From Adiantum capillus-veneris (lineage: Eukaryota; Streptophyta; Polypodiopsida; Polypodiales; Pteridaceae), in contig CM043968.1 of NCBI GenBank assembly GCA_014529385.2, positions 10,673,648 to 10,737,647 of the forward strand: a stretch of DNA of 64,000 bases, read 5' to 3'. Under the pieces are notes generated by a model. The model had not been told where the DNA came from. It saw nothing but the letters and a program-made list of their open reading frames with translations, and made no database searches. Position numbers and translations under genes: made by a program. This document shows positions 9,785-20,937 of the stretch, in pieces; position 1 is the first letter of the stretch; every line of letters starts with the position of its first letter.

Positions 9785-11034
9785 GTTTTGTTCACTGTTC
9801 AATAAGTGTCCTTCCGCAAAAAAATTTGTAGTCTCTCCTCTTTTGGGATGTGATATGCTTTTGGACATTCGATGGTTTTGTGAGCATAACCCTCTCATTG
9901 ATTGGGCGGAAAATACGTTCATTTTCAATGCCAAAAGTGACTCTCCTCTTGTCATTCGTGGAGAGCAAGTTGTTCATTCTTCATCTCTCATTTCTAATGT
10001 GTAGGCGAAGATGGCAAAGAATCCGGAAACGGAGACTCTCTCAGTCTCTTCTTTTCCAAAGCATGACACACATGATTTGCATGATAATGATAAGCATGAT
10101 GATTTGCATGATCAAGATGTGATTACTCACAAGCATGATGATTTGCAGGAAAAAGATGTGATTGTTCACAAGGATGATGGTTTAGTTGATGCTTTTTCTA
10201 GCGAAGCTAACCTCGTTGCAGATTCGTTCAATCACGAAGAATTGATATGGGCTCTCGAGTCGAGGTCCAAAGAACCCCCACATGAAGTATTCTGTGTTCG
10301 AATGATTAGTCAGCACGCATTGTTCGAGTGTTTCATTCGTGATGCTTTCCTGTATTTTAGTCACCGTCCTTATGTGATCCCTTTGCACAGGCATGACATA
10401 TTGTACGGTGAGCACGATTCACTCATGAATGAGCACGGATGTATTCGGATTATTCATGAAAAGATGAAATGTTTGCATTCAAGGAATTCACATTCCATGT
10501 CTCTTCCTTGGCATGACACAGTATTTGAAAGAGCACAAGAAGGATTGAGCATAAAGCATCGACATTTCCATTGTGATTTGCCACAGTTGATAGATTTAGA
10601 TTAGAAAGTCAAGATTCGACCCCATTGTTTGCGTGTGTTTGATGAACGGTTTGGCACTACGTCTGTGCTACATTGCATGCATAATCTTTAAAGAAGACTA
10701 GAATTTTTCCAGTCACTTTACCTGGAATGGATATGTTCATGTTTTTGTGTTGGAAGTGGTTTTAGGAATTTTCATCCTCGAAGATTCTTGAAGAAGGTAG
10801 ACGCATGATTATTGACGAAGTTGAAGCATTGAAGGAGCCACAGATGACTTTGTGTCGCTTTCGGCGTGGCCCAAAGAAGCAAGCGTTGCAAACCTTTATG
10901 AAGTTCAAGTATCTCATGACCCACGCTTCAGAGTGGGCCAGCGAAGAGTCCTTTCCAGGATTCAAGACGCTGTTGGTGATCTCCCTCGACGCCATATAGT
11001 TCGGTATCAGTACCTCACTTTGAAAAGGAGAGGA
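9785..11034 (+). pseudogene. Ty3/gypsy D internal remnant with chromodomain
   Basis: Right after the copia integrase the frame changes character: PLLGCDMLLDIRWFCEHNPL then IDWAENTFIFN, which resembles the C-terminal end of a gypsy protease (LG...WL..HNP.IDW). A 197-codon frame (10011-10604) of unknown function follows, with a His/Asp-rich repeat. At 10830-10960 the pieces KKQALQTFMKFKYLMTHASE and WASEESFPGF fit a C-terminal chromodomain. RT, RNase H and the integrase core are missing. A purine tract AAAAGGAGAGGA ends at the 3' LTR. Confidence 0.65.
10011..10604 (+). pseudogene. Open frame of unknown function with His/Asp repeats
   Basis: The frame codes 197 residues from ATG 10011. Residues 17-60 contain repeated HDLHDNDKHDDLHD and HKHDDLQEKD units. 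The rest shows no family I recognise. It lies between the protease-like and chromodomain-like parts of gypsy D, where RT and integrase would be expected. It may be a decayed or captured segment, and it lacks evidence of use. Confidence 0.35.
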
Positions 11035-12201
11035 TGTCACGTGCATATCTAACCCTATGTGTACGTGGACAAGCTACTTCATGACAAGGGTTCAATTCAG
11101 CTAGATTGGGAAGTGTTCTGGCACTTTTGTGAGTCTGTTCGCACACCGTGCATGTCCGGTTGCACACAACATGATCATCAGATTTCCATCAAAACCCATC
11201 AGCAACATTTTTACAGTGCATAGACCTATTTTCCCTATTTTTGACATTTTTCACTTATTATTTTTAAGTGACTTTTGTTGGGAACTGGGTAGGGCAAATT
11301 AGTAAGTGAAGTTTATAAGAAAACCTAGCGCTAGCACTTCTAATAGAAGATGCAACAGTAACTTCGCGTTCCATAGAAGGACCCTCATCAACAGACCTAG
11401 CGTTTTTGCATCAACAACAAGCTAGCGTTTTGCACCAAGATCAGCCCAGCATTTTTGCATTGCAGTAGCCTGGCGACGGCAAGACCACAGAGCAGCCATA
11501 GCATTAACAGATTTCCACAAGCAGGACAGTTTTCAGCCCTAGTGTTTTTGGTTTGCAGATCAGCCCTTGGCGTTTTGCAGATTCTCCGCGACGGTTTCAA
11601 AAGTAGCCTCAGCGTTTTCAGTTTTCAGCATCAAGACACCAGAGTAGAAGTCCCAAACCTCGTAGATCTCACCTTCCCGCAGCAGATCCTCGCCGCATGG
11701 TCAAATCCATCGAAGTTTGCAATTTTAGCCCGGAAAACGCAGATTTCAGCCTCTGCGTTTTCAACACGTCGTCGTTGAATCATCGTCGTCATTGCCGTCG
11801 TCACCGACATAGAGTCAGAATTCAGCAGATAAAGATTTGCAGATTTCAGCCCTTAGCATTTTCAGATTTCAGCCCGTCTCGTCGTCCTCCTCATCGTCGA
11901 CATCGTCGGCAAGTCCAAGCATTGTAGAGATTTGTGCAATCAATAGTAGACCGCTCTCGCCATAGAGAGTTGGGCCTTCGGAGGAGGGTTTTTGACAACA
12001 TTCTGGTGTCGTATTCTTCTCTCTCTATCTCTCAGTCTTAGCACCTTCATTCACAGGGTTTGTCCGCTTTGTTTATGTCCATTGAACTATCTCACTAAAG
12101 GAACGGAAGGCTCTCCCTTCCGTAAGTAAAAGGAACCTTGAGCATAGTTCGGCGCACTCATCTTGAGCAAAGTTCAACATTCACTTCTGCTGCACCTCAC
12201 A
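11035..12201 (+). repeat. 3' LTR of gypsy D (1167 bp)
   Basis: The LTR starts TGTCACGTGCATATC after a polypurine tract and ends CTGCACCTCACA. Its borders are confirmed by the solo copy at 49794-51048, which has a perfect target duplication. The middle carries many AGCGTTTT(T)GCAG units (about 11395-11900) and a short TC tract near 12018-12035. At 12201 it runs straight into an F-family LTR that lacks its first bases. Confidence 0.85.
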
Positions 12202-12502
12202 TCATCGGTCTAGGGTATACATGTACGTCTAGTATGTCTCCGGGCTGGCCACCCATAGTCTAGGTTGCTCTTGGTCCGGCCGCCCGAGTTTGGGGCTGGC
12301 CGACACCTTTGTCCGGGCGCCCTCATATATTTCCCCATATCATTTTCTTGTTGGGTCGTGGTTATTTTCCAGGCATTTGCCCTTGGGCACCCATTTATAG
12401 GGGCAAGGGGGTACCCACTTCCATTATACTAATTGTACTGAGGGTCTTCTGCTCTGGTAGTCATGGGGGGCTGATCGCCTCCTCTTCCACACACCAGCGT
12501 TT

Positions 12503-12539
<37 letters not shown>

Positions 12540-12564
12540 GCTTCTGCACACGTGCACTATCACA
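12202..12564 (+). repeat. F1 5' LTR, 5' end missing
   Basis: Matches the F LTRs at 37611 and 48139 from GGTCTAGGGTATACATGTAC onward, but the first roughly 40 bp are absent where it abuts the gypsy D LTR. It has a TATA-like TTTATAGGGG (about 12391-12400) and a TC microsatellite at 12507-12535. It ends CACTATCACA just before the primer-site-like TGGTGTTAGAGC. Confidence 0.8.
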
Positions 12565-12859
12565 TGGTGTTAGAGCACATGCATCACATGGTATCAGTCG
12601 CCAGCGTTTTGAGGGCGCACCATCTCTACATTAGGTTCTCCTCCTAAGAAGCAGATAAGATCAGCGAGCGTTTTTACATCAAGAGGGGGGCCACATCAGT
12701 TCGAGGCCATCCGTCGCGAAGACCTCAACCCTCACCTTGCATTTTTGCTAGAGAATTGCATATCTGTTCTCCCCATACCTAGCACTAGCAACAAGAGGGC
12801 TTTTCATCGTCGGAATTGCCTCCTACCATCAACGTTTTTGGCCAGCAGACCTAGCGTTT

Positions 12860-13483
12860 TTGGCAATCAGCGGCATCCGGTGCCTTGTCAACGAGAATCC
12901 TCTTCAGATCTTCAGATTTTGGCCATTCCTTATTGTTGTTTACTCTGTTTGCAGTCCATCTGGTGCAGCGACAATGATTCACCACCCTTCTTATACTTCT
13001 TTGCACCGCTCCGGACCATGCCGGGAGCAAAAATGGTTGGACAACAGCGTTTTATCACCTCACAGTTGCGTTTTGGGTGGACAGCAGCCTCTTGGCTTGT
13101 GTTTTTCACAGAGGATGAAGTTACCTCCTGCCACGGTACCATCCAATGGTGGTCCGTGGGTTCTCTCAGTGACTGCTGCAGTACACAGTATCTTTTACAT
13201 CGGCTTGATCATCTACGGACGTATGATCCTTGGGAGATCCATTCATTCCAGCCATCATTCGGCGATTGTGTACTCCAGAGGGGGTGGTGACTTGTGGTTT
13301 GCTATGGACACACCTTTGTACTCATCAGAGGAGTTCACAGGAGATATGGCCATGCTCATGGCATATTGGATTCCGACATTCCCAGAGAAGACACCACCAT
13401 CTTTGATGGACAGACACTTACTACTTGACCTCGACACTTTTGATCACTTGCTCACTCAAGAGCATCTACATGGACTTAGGGAG
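12860..13483 (+). pseudogene. F-family open frame of unknown function (F1 copy, first part)
   Basis: The frame runs to the M insertion and reads SVTAAVHSIFYIGLIIYGRM, GDLWFAMDTPLYSSEEFTGD and LLTQEHLHGLRE. It continues after element M at 25692 with FLDRFIAWIYRLEWDFSSSN and reaches 25909. The same protein is present in F2 (38966-39550) with similar length and no stops over most of it. I recognise no domain. It has W- and L-rich helical stretches and could be a structural or envelope-unrelated accessory protein; nothing shows its function. Confidence 0.5.
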
Positions 13484-14244
13484 TGTTGACCGTTGGGTCA
13501 ACAACACAACATAACTCAAGTTTCGTACCAAAGTCTTATCTTTTGCGAGTTATGAAATGCTTCAGATTATGCCTATAAACGTCATTTGTAATGAGTAGAT
13601 ATTCTAGTTTCAGAAGCAGGGGTGCAATGGCACTTCCAGATTGTAAATACAAAGCCATTTGACCCTTTCAACCCCATTTTTGGTTAAACCTAAGGTAGCC
13701 TTAGTATATAAGGTACCTAGGTCATTTTGTAAAAAAGACTTTGAATCATAATCAAACTTTAGCGCTGCCGTCTACTGTGTGTGAGAGAGAAAGAGAGTGA
13801 GCGTGAGCTTTATCCTCTTGCTACGCCCGGCTCGCTCAACACATTGGAGATCCGACTGCACCATTGTTGTAGGCTCGAGGAGAGCTACGCGACGACGCCA
13901 AGCATTCCACGCGAGACGAAGCGTACACGTCGACGCATCTACGAGCTATTTGTGGCCGTAAGTGTATCAAACGATGTCTGTTTTCTACGTGCTAGTAGTC
14001 TATAGAATCGTGGCGACATAAGCTACGCATAGGTACTCATAAATTTCAGTTTCGGGCACTTTCAAAATTCTGCTCTGTCATCCTACGCGTTTTCCGCAGA
14101 TGGGTTTAGAGTGAGGGTTTTGAGTGTAGAAGCCTAGGGACAGGTGTATCCTAGTGAGGGGATGGTGTTCCTTAAGTTTCGTACGAATCTGGCATGATTA
14201 GGTGAGTTAACTTCTGTATGTGTGTATGTGGCTAGGTGGTGTAG

Positions 14245-14565
14245 ATAAATGATGTCTCCTTCCGATTGAAACTGCCAGATACTTGGAGGATTCACAATGC
14301 ATTGCATGTGAGTCTCTTGAAACCTGTTAAGGGTGATGTGCCTGATGATGGGGAGCCTGATGAGCAACCCAAAGTGAAAGAAAACGAGGAGATCCTTGTT
14401 CCTGAACAGATTTTGGCACATAATGATATGAAGAAAGGTATAGTCCAAAGGCGGTTCTTGGTTAAGTTCAAGAACTTTCCTGCATTTGATGCGAAGTGGA
14501 TGGAGGAGAAGGACCCAGCAGATACTCCTCGGATTGTGAAACTTTACCTCGATGTTTTGGTTTAG
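14245..14565 (+). pseudogene. Gypsy G1 integrase tail and chromodomain
   Basis: The open frame reads FRLKLPDTWRIHNALHVSLL, then ILVPEQILAHNDMKKGIVQR and FLVKFKNFPAFDAKWMEEKD. This is the GPY/F-to-chromodomain layout of chromoviruses. The chromodomain (about the last 60 residues) keeps the aromatic positions F, F and W. Chromodomains steer integration toward modified histones. The catalytic part is absent, so it is only a fragment. It ends at a stop at 14563. Confidence 0.85.
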
Positions 14566-15170
14566 CATAGTCTACTCCAAACGGAACCCAGAATTCAGCT
14601 TGGCCGGAGATCTGGTGCAGTGGGATGCACAAGAGGGGAGTCACTCCACTCCTTTGTCAACAGATGCCTCGATTTTGATACTAAAGTCACTGATGTCTCT
14701 TTGAGCTTCAGGGATACTGAGAGTTGACAGTATTCTGCTGGATGACTTTATGAAATGGAATTCCTGATTATGATACTGATTTGTTCTTGACTTCTTGTGA
14801 GTGCAGGAACTAATAGCCGAAATGACTGCAGCATTTTGGTCTGATTGATCTCGAATAGACATGGTTGCAATAGGGGTTAGTCAATCGGACATCGATGAGG
14901 TCCCGATTGAACCTAGATGTGATTGCTAGCTACATTGCCGATAAATCATGGTCTAAGATCCGAATGAATGTTGAATGTCATGTGATGTCCTGTGATGTCT
15001 GGTGATGTCCTGTGATGTCGTGTGATGTGACTGTCGATTTTGTAGATGTGCTAGATGTGTGTTCCTAGTACGTAGGTACTAACAATCAGTGTCTGCTAAG
15101 ACGGTTTATGGCTTTTGTCGGTTTTGCAGGCGTAATCGCGGTCGATTACAATGCTTTCAAGAGGGGGGTA

Positions 15171-15716
15171 TGTCACAAAGTGATGACGTGGCGGACAGCA
15201 GAAACCCTAATTTCTGCCAGAAACCCTAAAATTCTTGCAAACCCTAATTTTTGCCAAAAACCCTAAATTCCGGAAATCGCGGAGGCGGATTATTAAAAAA
15301 AATATATATATATATATTTTTTGGAAAATGATGAGCGACGCGAATTTTGCTTTTGCTTTTTTTTATAAAAAAGAGAAAAGACTCTCTAAGAGAGAGAGAG
15401 AACTGATGCTTTTGATTTTAAAAGCTTTTGGGGCTCTGCTTTTGGGCATCCCTTGTAACCTTTAAATTAGTGGTGAGGGCCTCACTTCTCAGGAGCATCT
15501 GGACGCAGAGTCTGAGAGTGAAACCCTAACCGCTCTCTTGTACTTTGATGATTGATTAATATAAAAAGAAATACCAAAAGGGGCGCCAGTCTTTGGGGCC
15601 AATATCTCTAGGCACGGAACTCCGCTGGGCCAGTGCAAATCTATTGTGATCTGTGAATTGTTTTGAAGTGGTTATTTGGTGCTGTCGCGGTTGATTCTTG
15701 ACTTGGAGTGTCCAAG
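15171..15716 (+). repeat. G1 3' LTR (nearly complete)
   Basis: Starts TGTCACAAAGTGATGACGTG after a polypurine tract. It contains the conserved block at 15561-15601. It stops at GTGTCCAAG where the G2 LTR continues for a few more bases to TTACA. Confidence 0.8.
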
Positions 15717-15912
15717 TGAGAGAAATGAGGTTCTTGATTGTGGTTTAGTTGGCCTTCAAGAGTGTTGTATGTGTAGGATGGTCTCAGCCTGACAAGCTAA
15801 AGAGATTTCCTCCGTGTGCCTATCGTGTCATCTGTGTCCTCGATTGACATTATGTTGATCTAGGTAGTGTTTGCATGCACTTCATGGATGTGTGAGTCGC
15901 TCCCGTCCAACA

Positions 15913-15931
15913 TTGGCGCCGCTGTCGGGGA
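15913..15931 (+). other. Primer binding site of M
   Basis: TTGGCGCCGCTGTCGGGGA starts directly after the 5' LTR. It resembles the TTGGCGCCGTTGCCGGGGA site common in plant Tat/Athila gypsy elements, so M was probably mobilised by a gypsy-type enzyme. Confidence 0.85.
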
Positions 15932-16456
15932 CACAAGGACCTAAGTAGGTTTCCTACTAACACTCGTGTGATGGTTGCTTGATTTAGTTTCGGCTAAAGA
16001 AAGCGTTTTTCTTAAGTGGATCCGGAAGAGGATATTCCGCGATCAAGTGGATAGCCAGGAAGCGTGTGTCTTGCCGAGGGTCTGTGACTAGATAGGTTTA
16101 GTTAGGATCTGTGGATTAGAGTAGTTGTTGGTGGTCGAGTGATTTGTGAGGTGATAAAAGCGTTTACTAGTCCGTGCATGGCAGTGAAGCGTTTTTCTAC
16201 TCATAGATGCAAAACCCCATATGATTTGGAGGAGTAGCTTTAGGTAAGTGATCCGATTCTGATCTAGAGCTATTCAACACTGAATTATTTGCTAAAGTGC
16301 TTGAATGCATTTGAAATCACGGAAAAGTGTGCTTTTGAGGGTAAAAATGCATTAAACAAGTTTTTGTGGATATTTTTGTATGACTGACTGATGCTGTACA
16401 TATAAAAGAGCATTTGTAAGGGTTCTGTGAAGAAAAGTTGCAATTCTGTAAACATA

Positions 16457-18140
16457 GACATCCTATGCGCAGGATGTCTCAAGGGGGTTCTGGAGACCAA
16501 ATTTGAAAATTCTGACTGCACAAGTGTGTTCAGAGGGTAGGTTTTACCCTAGTGACATATTGACTTGGGTGTTTTTCCCTATTTTTGTTGGCCAAAAGCC
16601 AAAAGGCGGAGTCAGAAAACGTAAAATTTCAGAAAAGGCTTAAATTGAGTGATTTTTGCATGTTTTTGCTATTGTGAAGCATACTTGCACTTGCTGAGAG
16701 CATAAGGAAGCATCAGGGACACTTCAGTCTCTAAAAATCAGCAGTAGACATCCTACGCGTAGGATGTCTACAGGGTGATCTGGTGGAAATTTTGAAATTC
16801 TGAGTTGACCAATGTGTTCAGAAGGTAGGTTTTACCCTATTTTCACCTGGAAAGTGGAAATTTGATCAAATTTTGACAGATCAAAGCCAAAAGACGAGAA
16901 TTGCCAGACATCCTACCCAAATTGTGCCCAAGGCATAATTTTTGAGACCAAACCATAGGGTGACTTCATGTGCATGTTATACATGATGTTTTGAGTGCAT
17001 GTGAGAGTTTTCAGCTCATTTGGGTGAGAAAATTGGGTTCAAAGCGGACTTTAGCACTTTTGACTGAAAAAGGCAAGAACAGCTAAAATTTGGGACTTTT
17101 GAAATCCAAACCAAAATCTAAGCATACCACTGGGTTGCTAACATCAAGGGGAAGCTTTGGGTCAAGTCTGGGGTCAAACAGGCCAAAAAGACATCCTACG
17201 CGTAGGATGTCATATGTGTGATTTTGCACTCCAAACTTAATTTTGAGCATACCACAGTGATCAACACCCTAAGGAGAGTCTGTGGTTCAAATTTGGGACA
17301 ATTCTGAGCAGTTAGACATCCTACGCGTAGGATGTCTACTACATGATTCTGAAACCAAAATTCTTCTGTGACCATACTATGCTGTCATATAGCCTGTGAT
17401 AAGCCTCCTAGGCAAATTTGGTTCAATTTGGAGTTGATTTGACTTGGGAATTCACCAGAACAGACATCAGGCTTTTGGAACAGATTCTTGATCATTTGAC
17501 CAACCTATAGGTGTCAGAATCAAAAAGTAAAAATAGCTGTGAGTTTAGCACATCAAGGGGAAGCTACAGTGCAAGTTTCAGCTGAAACAGAGCATAAAGT
17601 GGTCAAAATTCTACTTTGGCGGTATAGGGTGGTTCCCAGTGTCTCAAGGATTCCAGATCTTTTTTTCAAAAGTGAATTTGGACCTTGTTTGGCCTATTTA
17701 CCAAGCAAAGACAAGAACTGTCAGACATCCTACTCTTGGAGTGCACTAGAAGCTCTTGCAGCCTTAATCTTGACCTATTTGCATCCAAATTCAATTTTGA
17801 GTATACCATTGGGTTGCTGAGCACTAGGAGAATCTTGGGATCAAGTTTGGACAAAATCTGAGTAGTTAGACATCCTACGCGTAGGATGTCTCTAGCTTGA
17901 TTTAGGACTCCAAACCAACCTATGAGCACACCACTGTGATCAGGACATCAAGGAGAAGCTGGGGTGAAAATTTCAAGTCATTCTGAGCAAAAAGACATCC
18001 TACGCGTAGGATGTCTCAAGGCCATTTTTTAGGACCAAATGAAATTCTGAGCATACCATTGTGTTGCTGGACTTAAGGGGAGTCTCTGGACCAAATTTTG
18101 TTAAATTCTGAGCATATAGACATCCAACGCGTAGGATGTC
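16457..18140 (+). repeat. Array of seven 22-bp palindromes in the M leader
   Basis: The half-site GACATCCTACG is followed at once by its reverse complement, giving a 22-bp palindrome at 16747, 17190, 17315, 17869 and 17994. Near-perfect copies start at 16457 and 18119, and half-copies at 16907 and 17724. Three neighbouring pairs are exactly 125 bp apart (17190/17315, 17869/17994, 17994/18119) and lie in a longer degenerate repeat with GAGCATACCA and CAAGGGGAAGC motifs. Confidence 0.92.
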
Positions 18141-18493
18141 TCTAGGCCAGTTTTAGGGTCCAACTGTACTTTTGACCATACAGAAGTGTTCACAGTGTCA
18201 CAGCGATCCCAAATCTTCTTTTAAAATTGAATTTGGACTCATTTTGACGAGTCTAAACTGCATTTCACTGTTTTGGCCATAACTTTCACAAACGGTATCG
18301 GATCGGAAAAGTTTTTATATCAAAACGTAGCTTGAGAGCGGCTCCACAGATCTTAGAGCAAAACTTGAACTAAATGCATGCCTACGGCAACCATTTAGTT
18401 CAACTTTGAAAAAAACGACGTTTGAGGCCTCAAAATTCATCCGCAAGTTAGGGGTGTCTAAAAGTGACAATTTGCGAGAATTGTGACGAAATC

Positions 18494-20101
18494 ATGTCTA
18501 CCCTAGATTCAAACGCAGCTTACACAAGCTTGGAGATCCCGACGATAGAGGAATATCCTCCCACAATGGATCTTCAAAACTTGCAATCGATAAAGATCCA
18601 TCTTGTTGAGAGAGTTTGGATGATTGGTCATGAGAGTGAAGGACTATATAGATACATTGACGACAATGAGGTCAATCTTTATAGGTGCTCAGATCCATAC
18701 CTAGAAGAGATAACGGATTACAAGCTCTTATATGTCTACACATACGGAGTCGACTGTCAATGGAGATCTATAGTTGTCGACAAGTATCAACGAGAATACA
18801 GAGTTGTAGAAAGCACAATTCCACGGACTGTACTAGAAGGAGGTGGATATTTGGTCAATGAAGGACCACAAATGCCTCCACCAAACACGAGAATTCCTAT
18901 AGGAATTCCAAGAAGAGAGCCACTAGGATTCCCTTCAAGAGCGATAACGAGAGAAGGATTGGGAGAGTCTCTGGTTAGACTTATAGACAATCAACGAGTT
19001 AGACCATCCCAAGTCGAGAAATGGGTAAACAAAAAATACTCCGGAGATAAAGATCCGAGAGATCACGTAATGGCTTTTAGAAGAGTGATTAGAGTAGAGG
19101 AAGTTTCAGATTTTGCGACACAGTTTGCGGGATTTGGATCGACTTTAGAAGATGATGCAGCTACATGGTTTGACTCGATGGAAAAATGGGATTTTGAGAC
19201 CCTAGATGAGCTGTTTGAGGAGTTTATTAAAGAATTCTCGCCAAAAGGCATTGCTCACAACACGGTCTCGCAAATCCATAGATTCAAACAGAAAGAGGAT
19301 GAATCAGTATGCAAAGCATCATTACGGCTCAAGAGATATGTTAAGCTTTGTCTGAGAGCGGAATTACCTACGCAAGCACGACTGATGCTGATCTTTATCC
19401 AGGGAATGAGACATGCGGGCCTTCAGAAGGACCTGCATATGATAAGGAGGATGACGCTAAACGAGTTGATCAAAGAAGCTCTTTATCTAGTGGATAATTG
19501 TGAGGCATACAAAGAAAAGGACTTAAAGAGTCAAGGAGATGACACATCCTCTCAGCACAGTGTTTCACAGATAAGTGAGTCCATTGCCAAGCCAACGGCA
19601 CCTATTGATCAAGAAAAGCTTATCGACGACTTGGTCAAGAGGTTGATTCCTCTTGTAAGGTCTGATTCGGGAGAGCCGAAGTGGTGTGAAATTGAGAGAA
19701 AATGGACGAACCATACGGGGGAAGAGTGCTATTATAGCATGGAAAATGCTAGGGAGAGGTATGTACAACCTGTTCCAGAAGCACCTACTCCACCTAGATA
19801 CATTACGGGGAATGCTCCAAGATTAGTAGGAGTTTTAAGGCCACAGCTTGTCTTAGGACAACAACCTCCGCTGCCAGGTGCTAGAATGCCGGTAGACATG
19901 AGATACATGCCAATGATGGAAGCATCAAATAAACCAACGCCAGTACTAGCTACAATGTGGTATAGCAACCAAAGTGAGTACTACCCTTCGGAGCAACAAA
20001 ATGTGAAAGAAACACATGGAGTGGTGAGGCCGGTACAACCTCCACCTCCTGGGTTTCAGTCGAAAGAAAGAAGGGATGAAATGGATGAAAGGACATTGTG
20101 A
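18494..20101 (+). CDS. gag of element M
   Basis: I place the start at the ATG at 18494 (MSTLDSNAAYTSLEIPTIEE); the open frame extends 10 codons upstream but only to a GTG. The 535-residue product has a Retrotrans_gag core at about residues 180-330: GDKDPRDHVMAFRRVIRVEE, DDAATWFDSMEKWDFETLDE and LFEEFIKEFSP. The tail is proline-rich. It is uninterrupted, which is unusual in this window and fits the recent insertion. Gag would form the particle. The frame stops at 20099-20101, and the zinc knuckle is in the next frame. Confidence 0.85.
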   Translation: MSTLDSNAAYTSLEIPTIEEYPPTMDLQNLQSIKIHLVERVWMIGHESEGLYRYIDDNEVNLYRCSDPYLEEITDYKLLYVYTYGVDCQWRSIVVDKYQREYRVVESTIPRTVLEGGGYLVNEGPQMPPPNTRIPIGIPRREPLGFPSRAITREGLGESLVRLIDNQRVRPSQVEKWVNKKYSGDKDPRDHVMAFRRVIRVEEVSDFATQFAGFGSTLEDDAATWFDSMEKWDFETLDELFEEFIKEFSPKGIAHNTVSQIHRFKQKEDESVCKASLRLKRYVKLCLRAELPTQARLMLIFIQGMRHAGLQKDLHMIRRMTLNELIKEALYLVDNCEAYKEKDLKSQGDDTSSQHSVSQISESIAKPTAPIDQEKLIDDLVKRLIPLVRSDSGEPKWCEIERKWTNHTGEECYYSMENARERYVQPVPEAPTPPRYITGNAPRLVGVLRPQLVLGQQPPLPGARMPVDMRYMPMMEASNKPTPVLATMWYSNQSEYYPSEQQNVKETHGVVRPVQPPPPGFQSKERRDEMDERTL

Positions 20102-20155
20102 TTCATTGCAAATAACGGCTTATCTAGGTCAAAGCTTGCTTATAGCGAAGAGGAA

Positions 20156-20902
20156 ATGCTAAAAGAATCTCCTCAACCAGAGACAGATTGTCACAAAAGT
20201 CGTGACAACCACTTGGTCAAACAATGTCCTCATACGGAGATCACTGAAGTAAATGCCTATTGTCTTGAGTGTGGCATCACTCACTTGATCCCCGATTGCT
20301 CGAAAAATCCAAACCAAATCAGGAAAATCACGAAAAATGTATTAAGGATTGTTCAGCTCCCTAGTAGCTCAGAAAATGAAAATGTTGTACCAGTTCAAGT
20401 GGTTACGAGAGCACAAGCTCAAAAAAAAGCTGATGAAAATCCAGAGACAAAGAACACGGAAAGTGACACGAGTCCAAAGACAGATGATGGACCAAAGACA
20501 GACGCACCTAGTCAGAAAACCAAGAGCAAACGAAATAGTTGGAAAGCTAGAAAGACTAGGATGAAAGCACGCAGGGAACGAGAGCAAAAATCCCTAGCTG
20601 AGAAGCTTACCGAAGCCGAGGAGAAGATAAAACAACATGAGGAAAAGGAGGCACCTTCTCTTACACAGATGGTTAAACCTCTAGAAGAACCATCCACGGA
20701 TGAGAAACCGAGAAGTGCTAGTTCAGGAGGATCTGTGTTGGCAGAGAAGGTTAATGAGACATTAGATGCCCTCTTGAAAGCCAATGATGTGAGACTCAAA
20801 CACTACCGTCCTACATGGGAGAGTACGAGACCAAGTCAGATGTGGTTGCAGTCCCATCAAAGAGACTGTCTCCCAACAAGGCCATCGATTCAAAGGGGCT
20901 AG
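20156..20902 (+). CDS. M second frame: knuckle-like and coiled-coil region
   Basis: The 248-residue frame starts LKESPQPETDCHKSRDNHLV. It contains CLECGITHLIPDC, which is close to a CCHC zinc knuckle but with one residue fewer before the His. A long Lys/Glu-rich helix follows (SLAEKLTEAEEKIKQHEEKE). It probably is the C-terminal gag/pro linker, read separately from gag by reinitiation or frameshift. It overlaps the protease frame at 20815. The function is inferred from position only. Confidence 0.55.
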   Translation: MLKESPQPETDCHKSRDNHLVKQCPHTEITEVNAYCLECGITHLIPDCSKNPNQIRKITKNVLRIVQLPSSSENENVVPVQVVTRAQAQKKADENPETKNTESDTSPKTDDGPKTDAPSQKTKSKRNSWKARKTRMKARREREQKSLAEKLTEAEEKIKQHEEKEAPSLTQMVKPLEEPSTDEKPRSASSGGSVLAEKVNETLDALLKANDVRLKHYRPTWESTRPSQMWLQSHQRDCLPTRPSIQRG

Positions 20903-20937
20903 TAGATATTCTATCTACCCCAGTCACCTGTACAATA

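Larger units (their letters stand above)
14245..15716 (+). mobile_element. Gypsy G1 fragment inside the M 5' LTR
   Basis: The fragment begins ATAAATGATGTCTCC within the integrase tail of a chromodomain gypsy. It runs through the chromodomain, 3' UTR, polypurine tract (AAGAGGGGGGTA) and most of an LTR, and stops about 8 bp short of the expected LTR end. The 3' LTR of M lacks it. No target duplication is visible at its edges. Confidence 0.82.
13484..15912 (+). repeat. 5' LTR of M, interrupted
   Basis: LTR sequence covers 13484-14244 and about 15717-15912. The piece between is foreign gypsy sequence absent from the 3' LTR. The first 20 bases form a hairpin: TGTTGACC, loop GTTG, GGTCAACA. The LTR ends CCGTCCAACA directly before the primer site. 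Confidence 0.9.

Noticed and set aside
13781-14005. A 74-residue frame, repeated at 25031-25255
   Set aside because: It appears in both LTRs of M because the LTRs are duplicates. It lies in the probable leader and shows no family similarity that I recognise.
16457-18140. A CRISPR-like repeat array
   Set aside because: The repeats are perfect palindromes with long, partly similar spacers of at least 125 bp inside a plant retroelement leader. No cas genes are present and the context is eukaryotic.
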